Below, piece by piece: positions 9,061 to 23,800 of a DNA stretch of 64,000 bases (positions within the stretch are counted from its first letter, which is position 1; the number at the start of each line of letters is the position of its first letter). This stretch comes from Liopterus haemorrhoidalis. Lineage: Eukaryota > Arthropoda > Insecta > Coleoptera > Dytiscidae. The translations under genes and the position numbers were made by a program. The stretch is from positions 12,811,646-12,875,645 of the forward strand of contig OZ020625.1 of NCBI GenBank assembly GCA_963971575.1, written 5' to 3'. The notes under the pieces were generated by a model. It was not told where the DNA came from. It saw nothing but the letters and a program-made list of their open reading frames with translations, and searched no databases.

Positions 9061-10117
9061 ACTAAATTTTAACCACAAAATGGTTTTCCCGCCATAACTC
9101 TTTAAATATTTATCCAATCAAAGAATTGTTTTTGGATAAAAGATTTGTCTTCTTATTTCCAACAACATTTATAATACGTTTTTTACTGTAAAGTTATTAA
9201 TAAGGGAGTTAACTAAATTTTAACCACAAATTGGTTTTCCCGCCATAACTCTTTAAATATTTATCCAATCAAAAAATTGTGTTTGGATAAAAGATTTGTC
9301 GTCTCATTTCCAACAACATTTACAATACATTTTTGACTGTAAAGTTAATAATAAGGGAGTTAACTAAATTTTAACCACAAAATTGTTTTCCCGCCATAAC
9401 TCTTTGAATATTTATCCAATCAAAAAATTGTTTTTGGATAAAAGATTTGTCTTCTTATTTCCAACAACATTTATTATACGTTTTTTACTGTAAAGTTAAT
9501 AATAAGGGAGTTAACTAAATTTTAACCTCAAAATAGTTTTCCCGCCATAACTCTTTGAATATTTATCCAATCAAAAAATTGTTATTGGATAAAAGATTTG
9601 TCTTCTTATTTCCAACAACATTTATTATACGTTTTTTACTGTAAAGTTATTAATAAGGGAGTTAACTAAATTTTAACCACAAAATGGTTTTCCCGCCATA
9701 ACTCTTTGAATATTTATCCAATCAAAAAATTGTTTTTGGATAAAAGATTTGTCTTCTTATTTCCAACAACATTTATAATACGTTTTTTACTGTAAAGTTA
9801 TTAATAAGGGAGTTAACTAAATTTTAACCACAAATTGGTTTTCCCGCCATAACTCTTTAAATATTTATCCAATCAAAAAATTGTGTTTGGATAAAAGATT
9901 TGTCGTCTCATTTCCAACAACATTTACACTACATTTTTGACTGTAAAGTTAATAATAAGGGAGTTAACTAACATTTAACCACAAAATGGTTTTCCCGGCA
10001 TAACTCTTTAAATATTTATCCAATCAAAAAATTGTGTTTGGATAAAAGATTTGTCGTCTCATTTCCAACAACATTTACTATACATTTTTGACTGTAAAGT
10101 TAATAATAAGGGAGTTA
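9061..10117 (+). repeat. Atypical seven-monomer block
   Basis: Monomers 61-67 do not fit the standard subtypes. They include a B1/C1 hybrid (9061), an A with T20 plus ACAATACA (9212), a monomer with AAAATTG and TTTGAAT (9363), an E-like monomer without G28 (9514), a G22/G44 monomer (9665), an A with ACACTACA (9816), and one with CCCGGCATAAC (9967). The last also has a private double change at bases 9972-9973 (CA for AT). A similar series reappears at 63119-64000. Confidence 0.85.
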
Positions 10118-13100
10118 ACTAAATTTTAACCACAAAATGGTTTTCCCGCCATAACTCTTTAAATATTTATCCAATCAAAAAATTGTGTTTGGATAAAAGA
10201 TTTGTCTTCTTATTTCCAACAACATTTATAATACCTTTTTTACTGTAAAGTTAATAATAAGGGAGTTAACTAAATTTTAACCACAAAATGGTTTTCCCGC
10301 CATAACTCTTTAAATATTTATCCAATCAAAGAATTGTTTTTGGATAAAAGATTTGTCTTCTTATTTCCAACAACATTTATTATACGTTTTTTACTGTAAA
10401 ATTATTAATAAGGGAGTTAACTAAATTTTAACCACAAAATGGTTTTCCCGCCATAACTCTTTAAATATTTATCCAATCAAAAAATTGTGTTTGGATAAAA
10501 GATTTGTCTTCTTATTTCCAACAACATTTATAATACGTTTTTTACTGTAAAGTTAATAATAAGGGAGTTAACTAAATTTTAACCACAAAATGGTTTTCCC
10601 GCCATAACTCTTTAAATATTTATCCAATCAAAGAATTGTTTTTGGATAAAAGATTTGTCTTCTTATTTCCAACAACATTTATTATACGTTTTTTACTGTA
10701 AAATTATTAATAAGGGAGTTAACTAAATTTTAACCACAAAATGGTTTTCCCGCCATAACTCTTTAAATATTTATCCAATCAAAAAATTGTGTTGGGATAA
10801 AAGATTTGTCGTCTCATTTCCAACAACATTTACAATACATTTTTGACTGTAAAGTTAATAATAAGGGAGTTAACTAAATTTTAACCTCAAAATAGTTTTC
10901 CCGCCATAACTCTTTGAATATTTATCCAATCAAAAAATTGTTTTTGGATAAAAGATTTGTCTTCTTATTTCCAACAACATTTATAATACGTTTTTTACTG
11001 TAAAGTTATTAATAAGGGAGTTAACTAAATTTTAACCACAAATTGGTTTTCCCGCCATAACTCTTTAAATATTTATCCAATCAAAAAATTGTGTTTGGAT
11101 AAAAGATTTGTCGTCTCATTTCCAACAACATTTACAAAACATTTTTGACTGTAAAGTTAATAATAAGAAAGTTAACTAAATTTTAACCTCAAAATAGTTT
11201 TCCCGCCATAACTCTTTGAATATTTATCCAATCAAAAAATTGTTTTGGGATAAAAGATTTGTCTTCTTATTTCCAACAACATTTATTATACGTTTTTTAC
11301 TGTAAAGTTAATAATAAGGGAGTTAACTAAATTTTAACCACAAAATGGTTTTCCCGCCATAACTCTTTAAATATTTATCCAATCAAAAAATTGTGTTTGG
11401 ATAAAAGATTTGTCTTCTTATTTCCAACAACATTTATAATACCTTTTTTACTGTAAAGTTAATAATAAGGGAGTTAACTAAATTTTAACCACAAAATGGT
11501 TTTCCCGCCATAACTCTTTAAATATTTATCCAATCAAAGAATTGTTTTTGGATAAAAGATTTGTCTTCTTATTTCCAACAACATTTATTATACGTTTTTT
11601 ACTGTAAAATTATTAATAAGGGAGTTAACTAAATTTTAACCACAAAATGGTTTTCCCGCCATAACTCTTTAAATATTTATCCAATCAAAAAATTGTGTTT
11701 GGATAAAAGATTTGTCTTCTTATTTCCAACAACATTTATAATACGTTTTTTACTGTAAAGTTAATAATAAGGGAGTTAACTAAATTTTAACCACAAAATG
11801 GTTTTCCCGCCATAACTCTTTAAATATTTATCCAATCAAAGAATTGTTTTTGGATAAAAGATTTGTCTTCTTATTTCCAACAACATTTATTATACGTTTT
11901 TTACTGTAAAATTATTAATAAGGGAGTTAACTAAATTTTAACCACAAAATGGTTTTCCCGCCATAACTCTTTAAATATTTATCCAATCAAAAAATTGTGT
12001 TGGGATAAAAGATTTGTCGTCTCATTTCCAACAACATTTACAATACATTTTTGACTGTAAAGTTAATAATAAGGGAGTTAACTAAATTTTAACCTCAAAA
12101 TAGTTTTCCCGCCATAACTCTTTGAATATTTATCCAATCAAAAAATTGTTTTTGGATAAAAGATTTGTCTTCTTATTTCCAACAACATTTATAATACGTT
12201 TTTTACTGTAAAGTTATTAATAAGGGAGTTAACTAAATTTTAACCACAAATTGGTTTTCCCGCCATAACTCTTTAAATATTTATCCAATCAAAAAATTGT
12301 GTTTGGATAAAAGATTTGTCGTCTCATTTCCAACAACATTTACGATACATTTTTGACTGTAAAGTTAATAATAAGAAAGTTAACTAAATTTTAACCTCAA
12401 AATAGTTTTCCCGCCATAACTCTTTGAATATTTATCCAATCAAAAAATTGTTTTGGGATAAAAGATTTGTCTTCTTATTTCCAACAACATTTATTATACG
12501 TTTTTTACTGTAAAGTTATTAATAAGGGAGTTAACTAAATTTTAACCACAAAATGGTTTTCCCGCCATAACTCTTTAAATATTTATCCAATCAAAAAATT
12601 GTGTTGGGATAAAAGATTTGTCGTCTCATTTCCAACAACATTTACAATACATTTTTGACTGTAAAGTTAATAATAAGGGAGTTAACTAAATTTTAACCAC
12701 AAAATGGTTTTCCCGCCATAACTCTTTAAATATTTATCCAATCAAAAAATTGTGTTTGGATAAAAGATTTGTCGTCTCATTTCCAACAACATTTACTATA
12801 CATTTTTGACTGTAAAGTTAATAATAAGGGAGTTAACTAAATTTTAACCACAAAATGGTTTTCCCGCCATAACTCTTTAAATATTTATCCAATCAAAAAA
12901 TTGTGTTGGGATAAAAGATTTGTCGTCTCATTTCCAACAACATTTACTGTACATTTTTGACTGTAAAGTTAATAATAAGGGAGTTAACTAAATTTTAACC
13001 ACAAAATGGTTTTCCCGGTATAACTCTTTAAATATTTATCCAATCAAAAAATTGTTTTTGGATAAAAGATTTGTCTTCTTATTTCCAACAATATTTATAA

Positions 13101-15251
13101 TACGTTTTTTACTGTTAAATTATTAATAAGGGAGTTAACTAAATTTTAACCACAAAATGGTTTTCCCGCCATAACTCTTTAAATATTTATCCAATCAAAA
13201 AATTGTGTTTGGATAAAAGATTTGTCGTCTCATTTCCAACAACATTTACTATACATTTTTGACTGTAAAGTTAATAATAATGGAGTTAACTAAATTTTAA
13301 CCACAAAATGGTTTTCCCGCCATAACTCTTTAAATATTTATCCAATCAAAAAATTGTGTTTGGATAAAAGATTTGTCTTCTTATTTCCAACAACATTTAT
13401 AATACGTTTTTTACTGTAAAGTTAATAATAAGGGAGTTAACTAAATTTTAACCACAAAATGGTTTTCCCGCCATAACTCTTTAAATATTTATCCAATCAA
13501 AAAATTGTGTGTGGATAAAAGATTTGTCGTCTCATTTCCAACAACATTTACTATACATTTTTGACTGTAAAGTTAATAATAAGGGAGTTAACTAAATTTT
13601 AACCTCAAAATAGTTTTCCCGCCATAACTCTTTGAATATTTATCCAATCAAAAAATTGTTTTTGGATAAAAGATTTGTCTTCCTATTTCCAACAACATTT
13701 TTAATACGTTTTTTACTGTAAAGTTATTAATAAGGGAGTTAACTAAATTTTAACCACAAAATGGTTTTCCCGCCATAACTCTTTAAATATTTATCCAATC
13801 AAAAAATTGTGTTTGGATAAAAGATTTGTCGTCTCATTTCCAACAACATTTACTATACATTTTTGACTGTGAAGTTAATAATAAGGGAGTTAACTAAATT
13901 TTAACCACAAAATGGTTTTCCCGCCATAACTCTTTAAATATTTATCCAATCAAAGAATTGTTTTTGGATAAAATATTTGTCTTCTTATTTCCAACAACAT
14001 TTATTATACGTTTTTTACTGTAAAATTATTAATAAGGGAGTTAACTAAATTTTAACCACAAAATGGTTTTCCCGCCATAACTCTTTAAATATTTATCCAA
14101 TCAAAAAATTGTGTTGGGATAAAAGATTTGTCGTCTCATTTCCAACAACATTTACAATACATTTTTGACTGTAAAGTTAATAATAAGGGAGTTAACTAAA
14201 TTTTAACCTCAAAATAGTTTTCCCGCCATAACTCTTTGAATATTTATCCAATCAAAAAATTGTTTTTGGATAAAAGATTTGTCTTCTTATTTCCAACAAC
14301 ATTTATAATACGTTTTTTACTGTAAAGTTATTAATAAGGGAGTTAACTAAATTTTAACCACAAATTGGTTTTCCCGCCATAACTCTTTAAATATTTATCC
14401 AATCAAAAAATTGTGTTTGGATAAAAGATTTGTCGTCTCATTTCCAACAACATTTACGATACATTTTTGACTGTAAAGTTAATAATAAGAAAGTTAACTA
14501 AATTTTAACCTCAAAATAGTTTTCCCGCCATAACTCTTTGAATATTTATCCAATCAAAAAATTGTTTTGGGATAAAAGATTTGTCTTCTTATTTCCAACA
14601 ACATTTATTATACGTTTTTTACTGTAAAGTTAATAATAAGGGAGTTAACTAAATTTTAACCACAAAATGGTTTTCCCGCCATAACTCTTTAAATATTTAT
14701 CCAATCAAAAAATTGTGTTTGGATAAAAGATTTGTCGTCTCATTTCCAACAACATTTACTATACATTTTTGACTGTAAAGTTAATAATAAGGGAGTTAAC
14801 TAAATTTTAACCACAAAATGGTTTTCCCGCCATAACTCTTTAAATATTTATCCAATCAAAAAATTGTGTTTGGATAAAAGATTTGTCTTCTTATTTCCAA
14901 CAACATTTATTATACGTTTTTTACTGTAAAGTTAATAATAAGGGAGTTAACTAAATTTTAACCACAAAATGGTTTTCCCGCCATAACTCTTTAAATATTT
15001 ATCCAATCAAAAAATTGTGTTTGGATAAAAGATTTGTCGTCTCATTTCCAACAACATTTACTATACATTTTTGACTGTAAAGTTAATAATAAGAAAGTTA
15101 ACTAAATTTTAACCTCAAAATAGTTTTCCCGCCATAACTCTTTGAATATTTATCCAATCAAAAAATTGTTTTGGGATAAAAGATTTGTCTTCTTATTTCC
15201 AACAACATTTATTATACGTTTTTTACTGTAAAGTTAATAATAAGGGAGTTA

Positions 15252-18200
15252 ACTAAATTTTAACCTCAAAATAGTTTTGCCGCCATAACTCTTTGAATAT
15301 TTATCCAATCAAAAAATTGTTATTGGATAAAAGATTTGTCTTCTTATTTCCAACAACATTTATAATACGTTTTTTACTGTAAAGTTAATAATAAGGGAGT
15401 TAACTAAATTTTAACCACAAAATGGTTTTCCCGCCATAACTCTTTAAATATTTATCCAATCAAAGAATTGTTTTTGGATAAAAGATTTGTCTTCTTATTT
15501 CCAACAACATTTATTATACGTTTTTTACTGTAAAATTATTAATAAGGGAGTTAACTAAATTTTAACCACAAAATGGTTTTCCCGCCATAACTCTTTAAAT
15601 ATTTATCCAATCAAAAAATTGTGTTGGGATAAAAGATTTGTCGTCTCATTTCCAACAACATTTACAATACATTTTTGACTGTAAAGTTAATAATAAGGGA
15701 GTTAACTAAATTTTAACCTCAAAATAGTTTTCCCGCCATAACTCTTTGAATATTTATCCAATCAAAAAATTGTTTTTGGATAAAAGATTTGTCTTCTTAT
15801 TTCCAACAACATTTATAATACGTTTTTTACTGTAAAGTTATTAATAAGGGAGTTAACTAAATTTTAACCACAAATTGGTTTTCCCGCCATAACTCTTTAA
15901 ATATTTATCCAATCAAAAAATTGTGTTTGGATAAAAGATTTGTCGTCTCATTTCCAACAACATTTACAAAACATTTTTGACTGTAAAGTTAATAATAAGA
16001 AAGTTAACTAAATTTTAACCTCAAAATAGTTTTCCCGCCATAACTCTTTGAATATTTATCCAATCAAAAAATTGTTTTGGGATAAAAGATTTGTCTTCTT
16101 ATTTCCAACAACATTTATTATACGTTTTTTACTGTAAAGTTAATAATAAGGGAGTTAACTAAATTTTAACCACAAAATGGTTTTCCCGCCATAACTCTTT
16201 AAATATTTATCCAATCAAAAAATTGTGTTTGGATAAAAGATTTGTCTTCTTATTTCCAACAACATTTATAATACCTTTTTTACTGTAAAGTTAATAATAA
16301 GGGAGTTAACTAAATTTTAACCACAAAATGGTTTTCCCGCCATAACTCTTTAAATATTTATCCAATCAAAGAATTGTTTTTGGATAAAAGATTTGTCTTC
16401 TTATTTCCAACAACATTTATTATACGTTTTTTACTGTAAAATTATTAATAAGGGAGTTAACTAAATTTTAACCACAAAATGGTTTTCCCGCCATAACTCT
16501 TTAAATATTTATCCAATCAAAAAATTGTGTTTGGATAAAAGATTTGTCTTCTTATTTCCAACAACATTTATAATACGTTTTTTACTGTAAAGTTAATAAT
16601 AAGGGAGTTAACTAAATTTTAACCACAAAATGGTTTTCCCGCCATAACTCTTTAAATATTTATCCAATCAAAGAATTGTTTTTGGATAAAAGATTTGTCT
16701 TCTTATTTCCAACAACATTTATTATACGTTTTTTACTGTAAAATTATTAATAAGGGAGTTAACTAAATTTTAACCACAAAATGGTTTTCCCGCCATAACT
16801 CTTTAAATATTTATCCAATCAAAAAATTGTGTTGGGATAAAAGATTTGTCGTCTCATTTCCAACAACATTTACAATACATTTTTGACTGTAAAGTTAATA
16901 ATAAGGGAGTTAACTAAATTTTAACCTCAAAATAGTTTTCCCGCCATAACTCTTTGAATATTTATCCAATCAAAAAATTGTTTTTGGATAAAAGATTTGT
17001 CTTCTTATTTCCAACAACATTTATAATACGTTTTTTACTGTAAAGTTATTAATAAGGGAGTTAACTAAATTTTAACCACAAATTGGTTTTCCCGCCATAA
17101 CTCTTTAAATATTTATCCAATCAAAAAATTGTGTTTGGATAAAAGATTTGTCGTCTCATTTCCAACAACATTTACGATACATTTTTGACTGTAAAGTTAA
17201 TAATAAGAAAGTTAACTAAATTTTAACCTCAAAATAGTTTTCCCGCCATAACTCTTTGAATATTTATCCAATCAAAAAATTGTTTTGGGATAAAAGATTT
17301 GTCTTCTTATTTCCAACAACATTTATTATACGTTTTTTACTGTAAAGTTATTAATAAGGGAGTTAACTAAATTTTAACCACAAAATGGTTTTCCCGCCAT
17401 AACTCTTTAAATATTTATCCAATCAAAAAATTGTGTTGGGATAAAAGATTTGTCGTCTCATTTCCAACAACATTTACAATACATTTTTGACTGTAAAGTT
17501 AATAATAAGGGAGTTAACTAAATTTTAACCACAAAATGGTTTTCCCGCCATAACTCTTTAAATATTTATCCAATCAAAAAATTGTGTTTGGATAAAAGAT
17601 TTGTCGTCTCATTTCCAACAACATTTACTATACATTTTTGACTGTAAAGTTAATAATAAGGGAGTTAACTAAATTTTAACCACAAAATGGTTTTCCCGCC
17701 ATAACTCTTTAAATATTTATCCAATCAAAAAATTGTGTTGGGATAAAAGATTTGTCGTCTCATTTCCAACAACATTTACTGTACATTTTTGACTGTAAAG
17801 TTAATAATAAGGGAGTTAACTAAATTTTAACCACAAAATGGTTTTCCCGGTATAACTCTTTAAATATTTATCCAATCAAAAAATTGTTTTTGGATAAAAG
17901 ATTTGTCTTCTTATTTCCAACAATATTTATAATACGTTTTTTACTGTTAAATTATTAATAAGGGAGTTAACTAAATTTTAACCACAAAATGGTTTTCCCG
18001 CCATAACTCTTTAAATATTTATCCAATCAAAAAATTGTGTTTGGATAAAAGATTTGTCGTCTCATTTCCAACAACATTTACTATACATTTTTGACTGTAA
18101 AGTTAATAATAATGGAGTTAACTAAATTTTAACCACAAAATGGTTTTCCCGCCATAACTCTTTAAATATTTATCCAATCAAAAAATTGTGTTTGGATAAA

Positions 18201-20838
18201 AGATTTGTCTTCTTATTTCCAACAACATTTATAATACGTTTTTTACTGTAAAGTTAATAATAAGGGAGTTAACTAAATTTTAACCACAAAATGGTTTTCC
18301 CGCCATAACTCTTTAAATATTTATCCAATCAAAGAATTGTTTTTGGATAAAATATTTGTCTTCTTATTTCCAACAACATTTATTATACGTTTTTTACTGT
18401 AAAATTATTAATAAGGGAGTTAACTAAATTTTAACCACAAAATGGTTTTCCCGCCATAACTCTTTAAATATTTATCCAATCAAAAAATTGTGTGTGGATA
18501 AAAGATTTGTCGTCTCATTTCCAACAACATTTACTATACATTTTTGACTGTAAAGTTAATAATAAGGGAGTTAACTAAATTTTAACCTCAAAATAGTTTT
18601 CCCGCCATAACTCTTTGAATATTTATCCAATCAAAAAATTGTTTTTGGATAAAAGATTTGTCTTCTTATTTCCAACAACATTTATAATACGTTTTTTACT
18701 GTAAAGTTATTAATAAGGGAGTTAACTAAATTTTAACCACAAATTGGTTTTCCCGCCATAACTCTTTAAATATTTATCCAATCAAAAAATTGTGTTTGGA
18801 TAAAAGATTTGTCGTCTCATTTCCAACAACATTTACGATACATTTTTGACTGTAAAGTTAATAATAAGAAAGTTAACTAAATTTTAACCTCAAAATAGTT
18901 TTCCCGCCATAACTCTTTGAATATTTATCCAATCAAAAAATTGTTTTGGGATAAAAGATTTGTCTTCTTATTTCCAACAACATTTATTATACGTTTTTTA
19001 CTGTAAAGTTAATAATAAGGGAGTTAACTAAATTTTAACCACAAAATGGTTTTCCCGCCATAACTCTTTAAATATTTATCCAATCAAAAAATTGTGTTTG
19101 GATAAAAGATTTGTCGTCTCATTTCCAACAACATTTACTATACATTTTTGACTGTAAAGTTAATAATAAGGGAGTTAACTAAATTTTAACCACAAAATGG
19201 TTTTCCCGCCATAACTCTTTAAATATTTATCCAATCAAAAAATTGTGTTTGGATAAAAGATTTGTCTTCTTATTTCCAACAACATTTATTATACGTTTTT
19301 TACTGTAAAGTTAATAATAAGGGAGTTAACTAAATTTTAACCACAAAATGGTTTTCCCGCCATAACTCTTTAAATATTTATCCAATCAAAAAATTGTTTT
19401 TGGATAAAAGATTTGTCTTCTTATTTCCAACAACATTTATAATACGTTTTTTACTGTAAAGTTATTAATAAGGGAGTTAACTAAATTTTAACCACAAATT
19501 GGTTTTCCCGCCATAACTCTTTAAATATTTATCCAATCAAAAAATTGTGTTTGGATAAAAGATTTGTCGTCTCATTTCCAACAACATTTACGATACATTT
19601 TTGACTGTAAAGTTAATAATAAGGGAGTTAACTAAATTTTAACCACAAAATGGTTTTCCCGCCATAACTCTTTAAATATTTATCCAATCAAAAAATTGTG
19701 TTTGGATAAAAGATTTGTCTTCTTATTTCCAACAACATTTATTATACGTTTTTTACTGTAAAGTTAATAATAAGGGAGTTAACTAAATTTTAACCTCAAA
19801 ATAGTTTTCCCGCCATAACTCTTTGAATATTTATCCAATCAAAAAATTGTTTTTGGATAAAAGATTTGTCTTCTTATTTCCAACAACATTTATAATACGT
19901 TTTTTACTGTAAAGTTATTAATAAGGGAGTTAACTAAATTTTAACCACAAATTGGTTTTCCCGCCATAACTCTTTAAATATTTATCCAATCAAAAAATTG
20001 TGTTTGGATAAAAGATTTGTCGTCTCATTTCCAACAACATTTACGATACATTTTTGACTGTAAAGTTAATAATAAGAAAGTTAACTAAATTTTAACCTCA
20101 AAATAGTTTTCCCGCCATAACTCTTTGAATATTTATCCAATCAAAAAATTGTTTTGGGATAAAAGATTTGTCTTCTTATTTCCAACAACATTTATTATAC
20201 GTTTTTTACTGTAAAGTTAATAATAAGGGAGTTAACTAAATTTTAACCACAAAATGGTTTTCCCGCCATAACTCTTTAAATATTTATCCAATCAAAAAAT
20301 TGTGTTTGGATAAAAGATTTGTCGTCTCATTTCCAACAACATTTACTATACATTTTTGACTGTAAAGTTAATAATAAGGGAGTTAACTAAATTTTAACCA
20401 CAAAATGGTTTTCCCGCCATAACTCTTTAAATATTTATCCAATCAAAAAATTGTGTTTGGATAAAAGATTTGTCTTCTTATTTCCAACAACATTTATTAT
20501 ACGTTTTTTACTGTAAAGTTAATAATAAGGGAGTTAACTAAATTTTAACCACAAAATGGTTTTCCCGCCATAACTCTTTAAATATTTATCCAATCAAAAA
20601 ATTGTGTTTGGATAAAAGATTTGTCGTCTCATTTCCAACAACATTTACTATACATTTTTGACTGTAAAGTTAATAATAAGAAAGTTAACTAAATTTTAAC
20701 CTCAAAATAGTTTTCCCGCCATAACTCTTTGAATATTTATCCAATCAAAAAATTGTTTTGGGATAAAAGATTTGTCTTCTTATTTCCAACAACATTTATT
20801 ATACGTTTTTTACTGTAAAGTTAATAATAAGGGAGTTA
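15252..20838 (+). repeat. HOR copy, 37-mer (5587 bp)
   Basis: Positions 1-22 are standard. A5 (18422) is then followed directly by C1 (18573), so C3-A6-B4-A1 are missing. C1-A2-C4-A3-B3 follow. Then come three inserted monomers, a hybrid at 19329, an A2-like monomer with GGGAG ending at 19480, and B3 at 19631. A second C1-A2-C4-A3-B3-A9-C4 completes the unit. Net length is a 29-monomer version plus an 8-monomer duplication. Confidence 0.85.
19329..19630 (+). repeat. Two hybrid monomers inside the 37-mer HOR
   Basis: Monomer 129 (19329-19479) has a B-like 5' part (A15, G22, A44) and a C1-like 3' part (TTTTTGG, ATAATACG, GTTATTAA). Monomer 130 (19480-19630) is A2-like (T20, ACGATACA) but ends AAGGGAG in place of AAGAAAG. 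They sit at the junction of the 8-monomer duplication, which fits recombination within monomers. Confidence 0.78.
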
Positions 20839-23800
20839 ACTAAATTTTAACCTCAAAATAGTTTTGCCGCCATAACTCTTTGAATATTTATCCAATCAAA
20901 AAATTGTTATTGGATAAAAGATTTGTCTTCTTATTTCCAACAACATTTATAATACGTTTTTTACTGTAAAGTTAATAATAAGGGAGTTAACTAAATTTTA
21001 ACCACAAAATGGTTTTCCCGCCATAACTCTTTAAATATTTATCCAATCAAAGAATTGTTTTTGGATAAAAGATTTGTCTTCTTATTTCCAACAACATTTA
21101 TTATACGTTTTTTACTGTAAAATTATTAATAAGGGAGTTAACTAAATTTTAACCACAAAATGGTTTTCCCGCCATAACTCTTTAAATATTTATCCAATCA
21201 AAAAATTGTGTTGGGATAAAAGATTTGTCGTCTCATTTCCAACAACATTTACAATACATTTTTGACTGTAAAGTTAATAATAAGGGAGTTAACTAAATTT
21301 TAACCTCAAAATAGTTTTCCCGCCATAACTCTTTGAATATTTATCCAATCAAAAAATTGTTTTTGGATAAAAGATTTGTCTTCTTATTTCCAACAACATT
21401 TATAATACGTTTTTTACTGTAAAGTTATTAATAAGGGAGTTAACTAAATTTTAACCACAAATTGGTTTTCCCGCCATAACTCTTTAAATATTTATCCAAT
21501 CAAAAAATTGTGTTTGGATAAAAGATTTGTCGTCTCATTTCCAACAACATTTACAAAACATTTTTGACTGTAAAGTTAATAATAAGAAAGTTAACTAAAT
21601 TTTAACCTCAAAATAGTTTTCCCGCCATAACTCTTTGAATATTTATCCAATCAAAAAATTGTTTTGGGATAAAAGATTTGTCTTCTTATTTCCAACAACA
21701 TTTATTATACGTTTTTTACTGTAAAGTTAATAATAAGGGAGTTAACTAAATTTTAACCACAAAATGGTTTTCCCGCCATAACTCTTTAAATATTTATCCA
21801 ATCAAAAAATTGTGTTTGGATAAAAGATTTGTCTTCTTATTTCCAACAACATTTATAATACCTTTTTTACTGTAAAGTTAATAATAAGGGAGTTAACTAA
21901 ATTTTAACCACAAAATGGTTTTCCCGCCATAACTCTTTAAATATTTATCCAATCAAAGAATTGTTTTTGGATAAAAGATTTGTCTTCTTATTTCCAACAA
22001 CATTTATTATACGTTTTTTACTGTAAAATTATTAATAAGGGAGTTAACTAAATTTTAACCACAAAATGGTTTTCCCGCCATAACTCTTTAAATATTTATC
22101 CAATCAAAAAATTGTGTTTGGATAAAAGATTTGTCTTCTTATTTCCAACAACATTTATAATACGTTTTTTACTGTAAAGTTAATAATAAGGGAGTTAACT
22201 AAATTTTAACCACAAAATGGTTTTCCCGCCATAACTCTTTAAATATTTATCCAATCAAAGAATTGTTTTTGGATAAAAGATTTGTCTTCTTATTTCCAAC
22301 AACATTTATTATACGTTTTTTACTGTAAAATTATTAATAAGGGAGTTAACTAAATTTTAACCACAAAATGGTTTTCCCGCCATAACTCTTTAAATATTTA
22401 TCCAATCAAAAAATTGTGTTGGGATAAAAGATTTGTCGTCTCATTTCCAACAACATTTACAATACATTTTTGACTGTAAAGTTAATAATAAGGGAGTTAA
22501 CTAAATTTTAACCTCAAAATAGTTTTCCCGCCATAACTCTTTGAATATTTATCCAATCAAAAAATTGTTTTTGGATAAAAGATTTGTCTTCTTATTTCCA
22601 ACAACATTTATAATACGTTTTTTACTGTAAAGTTATTAATAAGGGAGTTAACTAAATTTTAACCACAAATTGGTTTTCCCGCCATAACTCTTTAAATATT
22701 TATCCAATCAAAAAATTGTGTTTGGATAAAAGATTTGTCGTCTCATTTCCAACAACATTTACGATACATTTTTGACTGTAAAGTTAATAATAAGAAAGTT
22801 AACTAAATTTTAACCTCAAAATAGTTTTCCCGCCATAACTCTTTGAATATTTATCCAATCAAAAAATTGTTTTGGGATAAAAGATTTGTCTTCTTATTTC
22901 CAACAACATTTATTATACGTTTTTTACTGTAAAGTTATTAATAAGGGAGTTAACTAAATTTTAACCACAAAATGGTTTTCCCGCCATAACTCTTTAAATA
23001 TTTATCCAATCAAAAAATTGTGTTGGGATAAAAGATTTGTCGTCTCATTTCCAACAACATTTACAATACATTTTTGACTGTAAAGTTAATAATAAGGGAG
23101 TTAACTAAATTTTAACCACAAAATGGTTTTCCCGCCATAACTCTTTAAATATTTATCCAATCAAAAAATTGTGTTTGGATAAAAGATTTGTCGTCTCATT
23201 TCCAACAACATTTACTATACATTTTTGACTGTAAAGTTAATAATAAGGGAGTTAACTAAATTTTAACCACAAAATGGTTTTCCCGCCATAACTCTTTAAA
23301 TATTTATCCAATCAAAAAATTGTGTTGGGATAAAAGATTTGTCGTCTCATTTCCAACAACATTTACTGTACATTTTTGACTGTAAAGTTAATAATAAGGG
23401 AGTTAACTAAATTTTAACCACAAAATGGTTTTCCCGGTATAACTCTTTAAATATTTATCCAATCAAAAAATTGTTTTTGGATAAAAGATTTGTCTTCTTA
23501 TTTCCAACAATATTTATAATACGTTTTTTACTGTTAAATTATTAATAAGGGAGTTAACTAAATTTTAACCACAAAATGGTTTTCCCGCCATAACTCTTTA
23601 AATATTTATCCAATCAAAAAATTGTGTTTGGATAAAAGATTTGTCGTCTCATTTCCAACAACATTTACTATACATTTTTGACTGTAAAGTTAATAATAAT
23701 GGAGTTAACTAAATTTTAACCACAAAATGGTTTTCCCGCCATAACTCTTTAAATATTTATCCAATCAAAAAATTGTGTTTGGATAAAAGATTTGTCTTCT

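Larger units (their letters stand above)
6192..15251 (+). repeat. Disordered HOR region, 60 monomers between E anchors
   Basis: Runs E-B1-A1-C1-A7-C4, then nine monomers in unusual order (7098-8456, including a second A1-C1, a hybrid at 7400, B2-B1-A1, an E-like monomer at 8004 without G28, A2, C4). B5-B1-B2-B1 follows, then an atypical block at 9061-10117, then B5 at 10118. From 11326 HOR positions 7-33 run in order, except that position 21 (B4) is missing between 13439 and 13440. HOR order is otherwise intact from 11326 to 15251. Confidence 0.82.
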
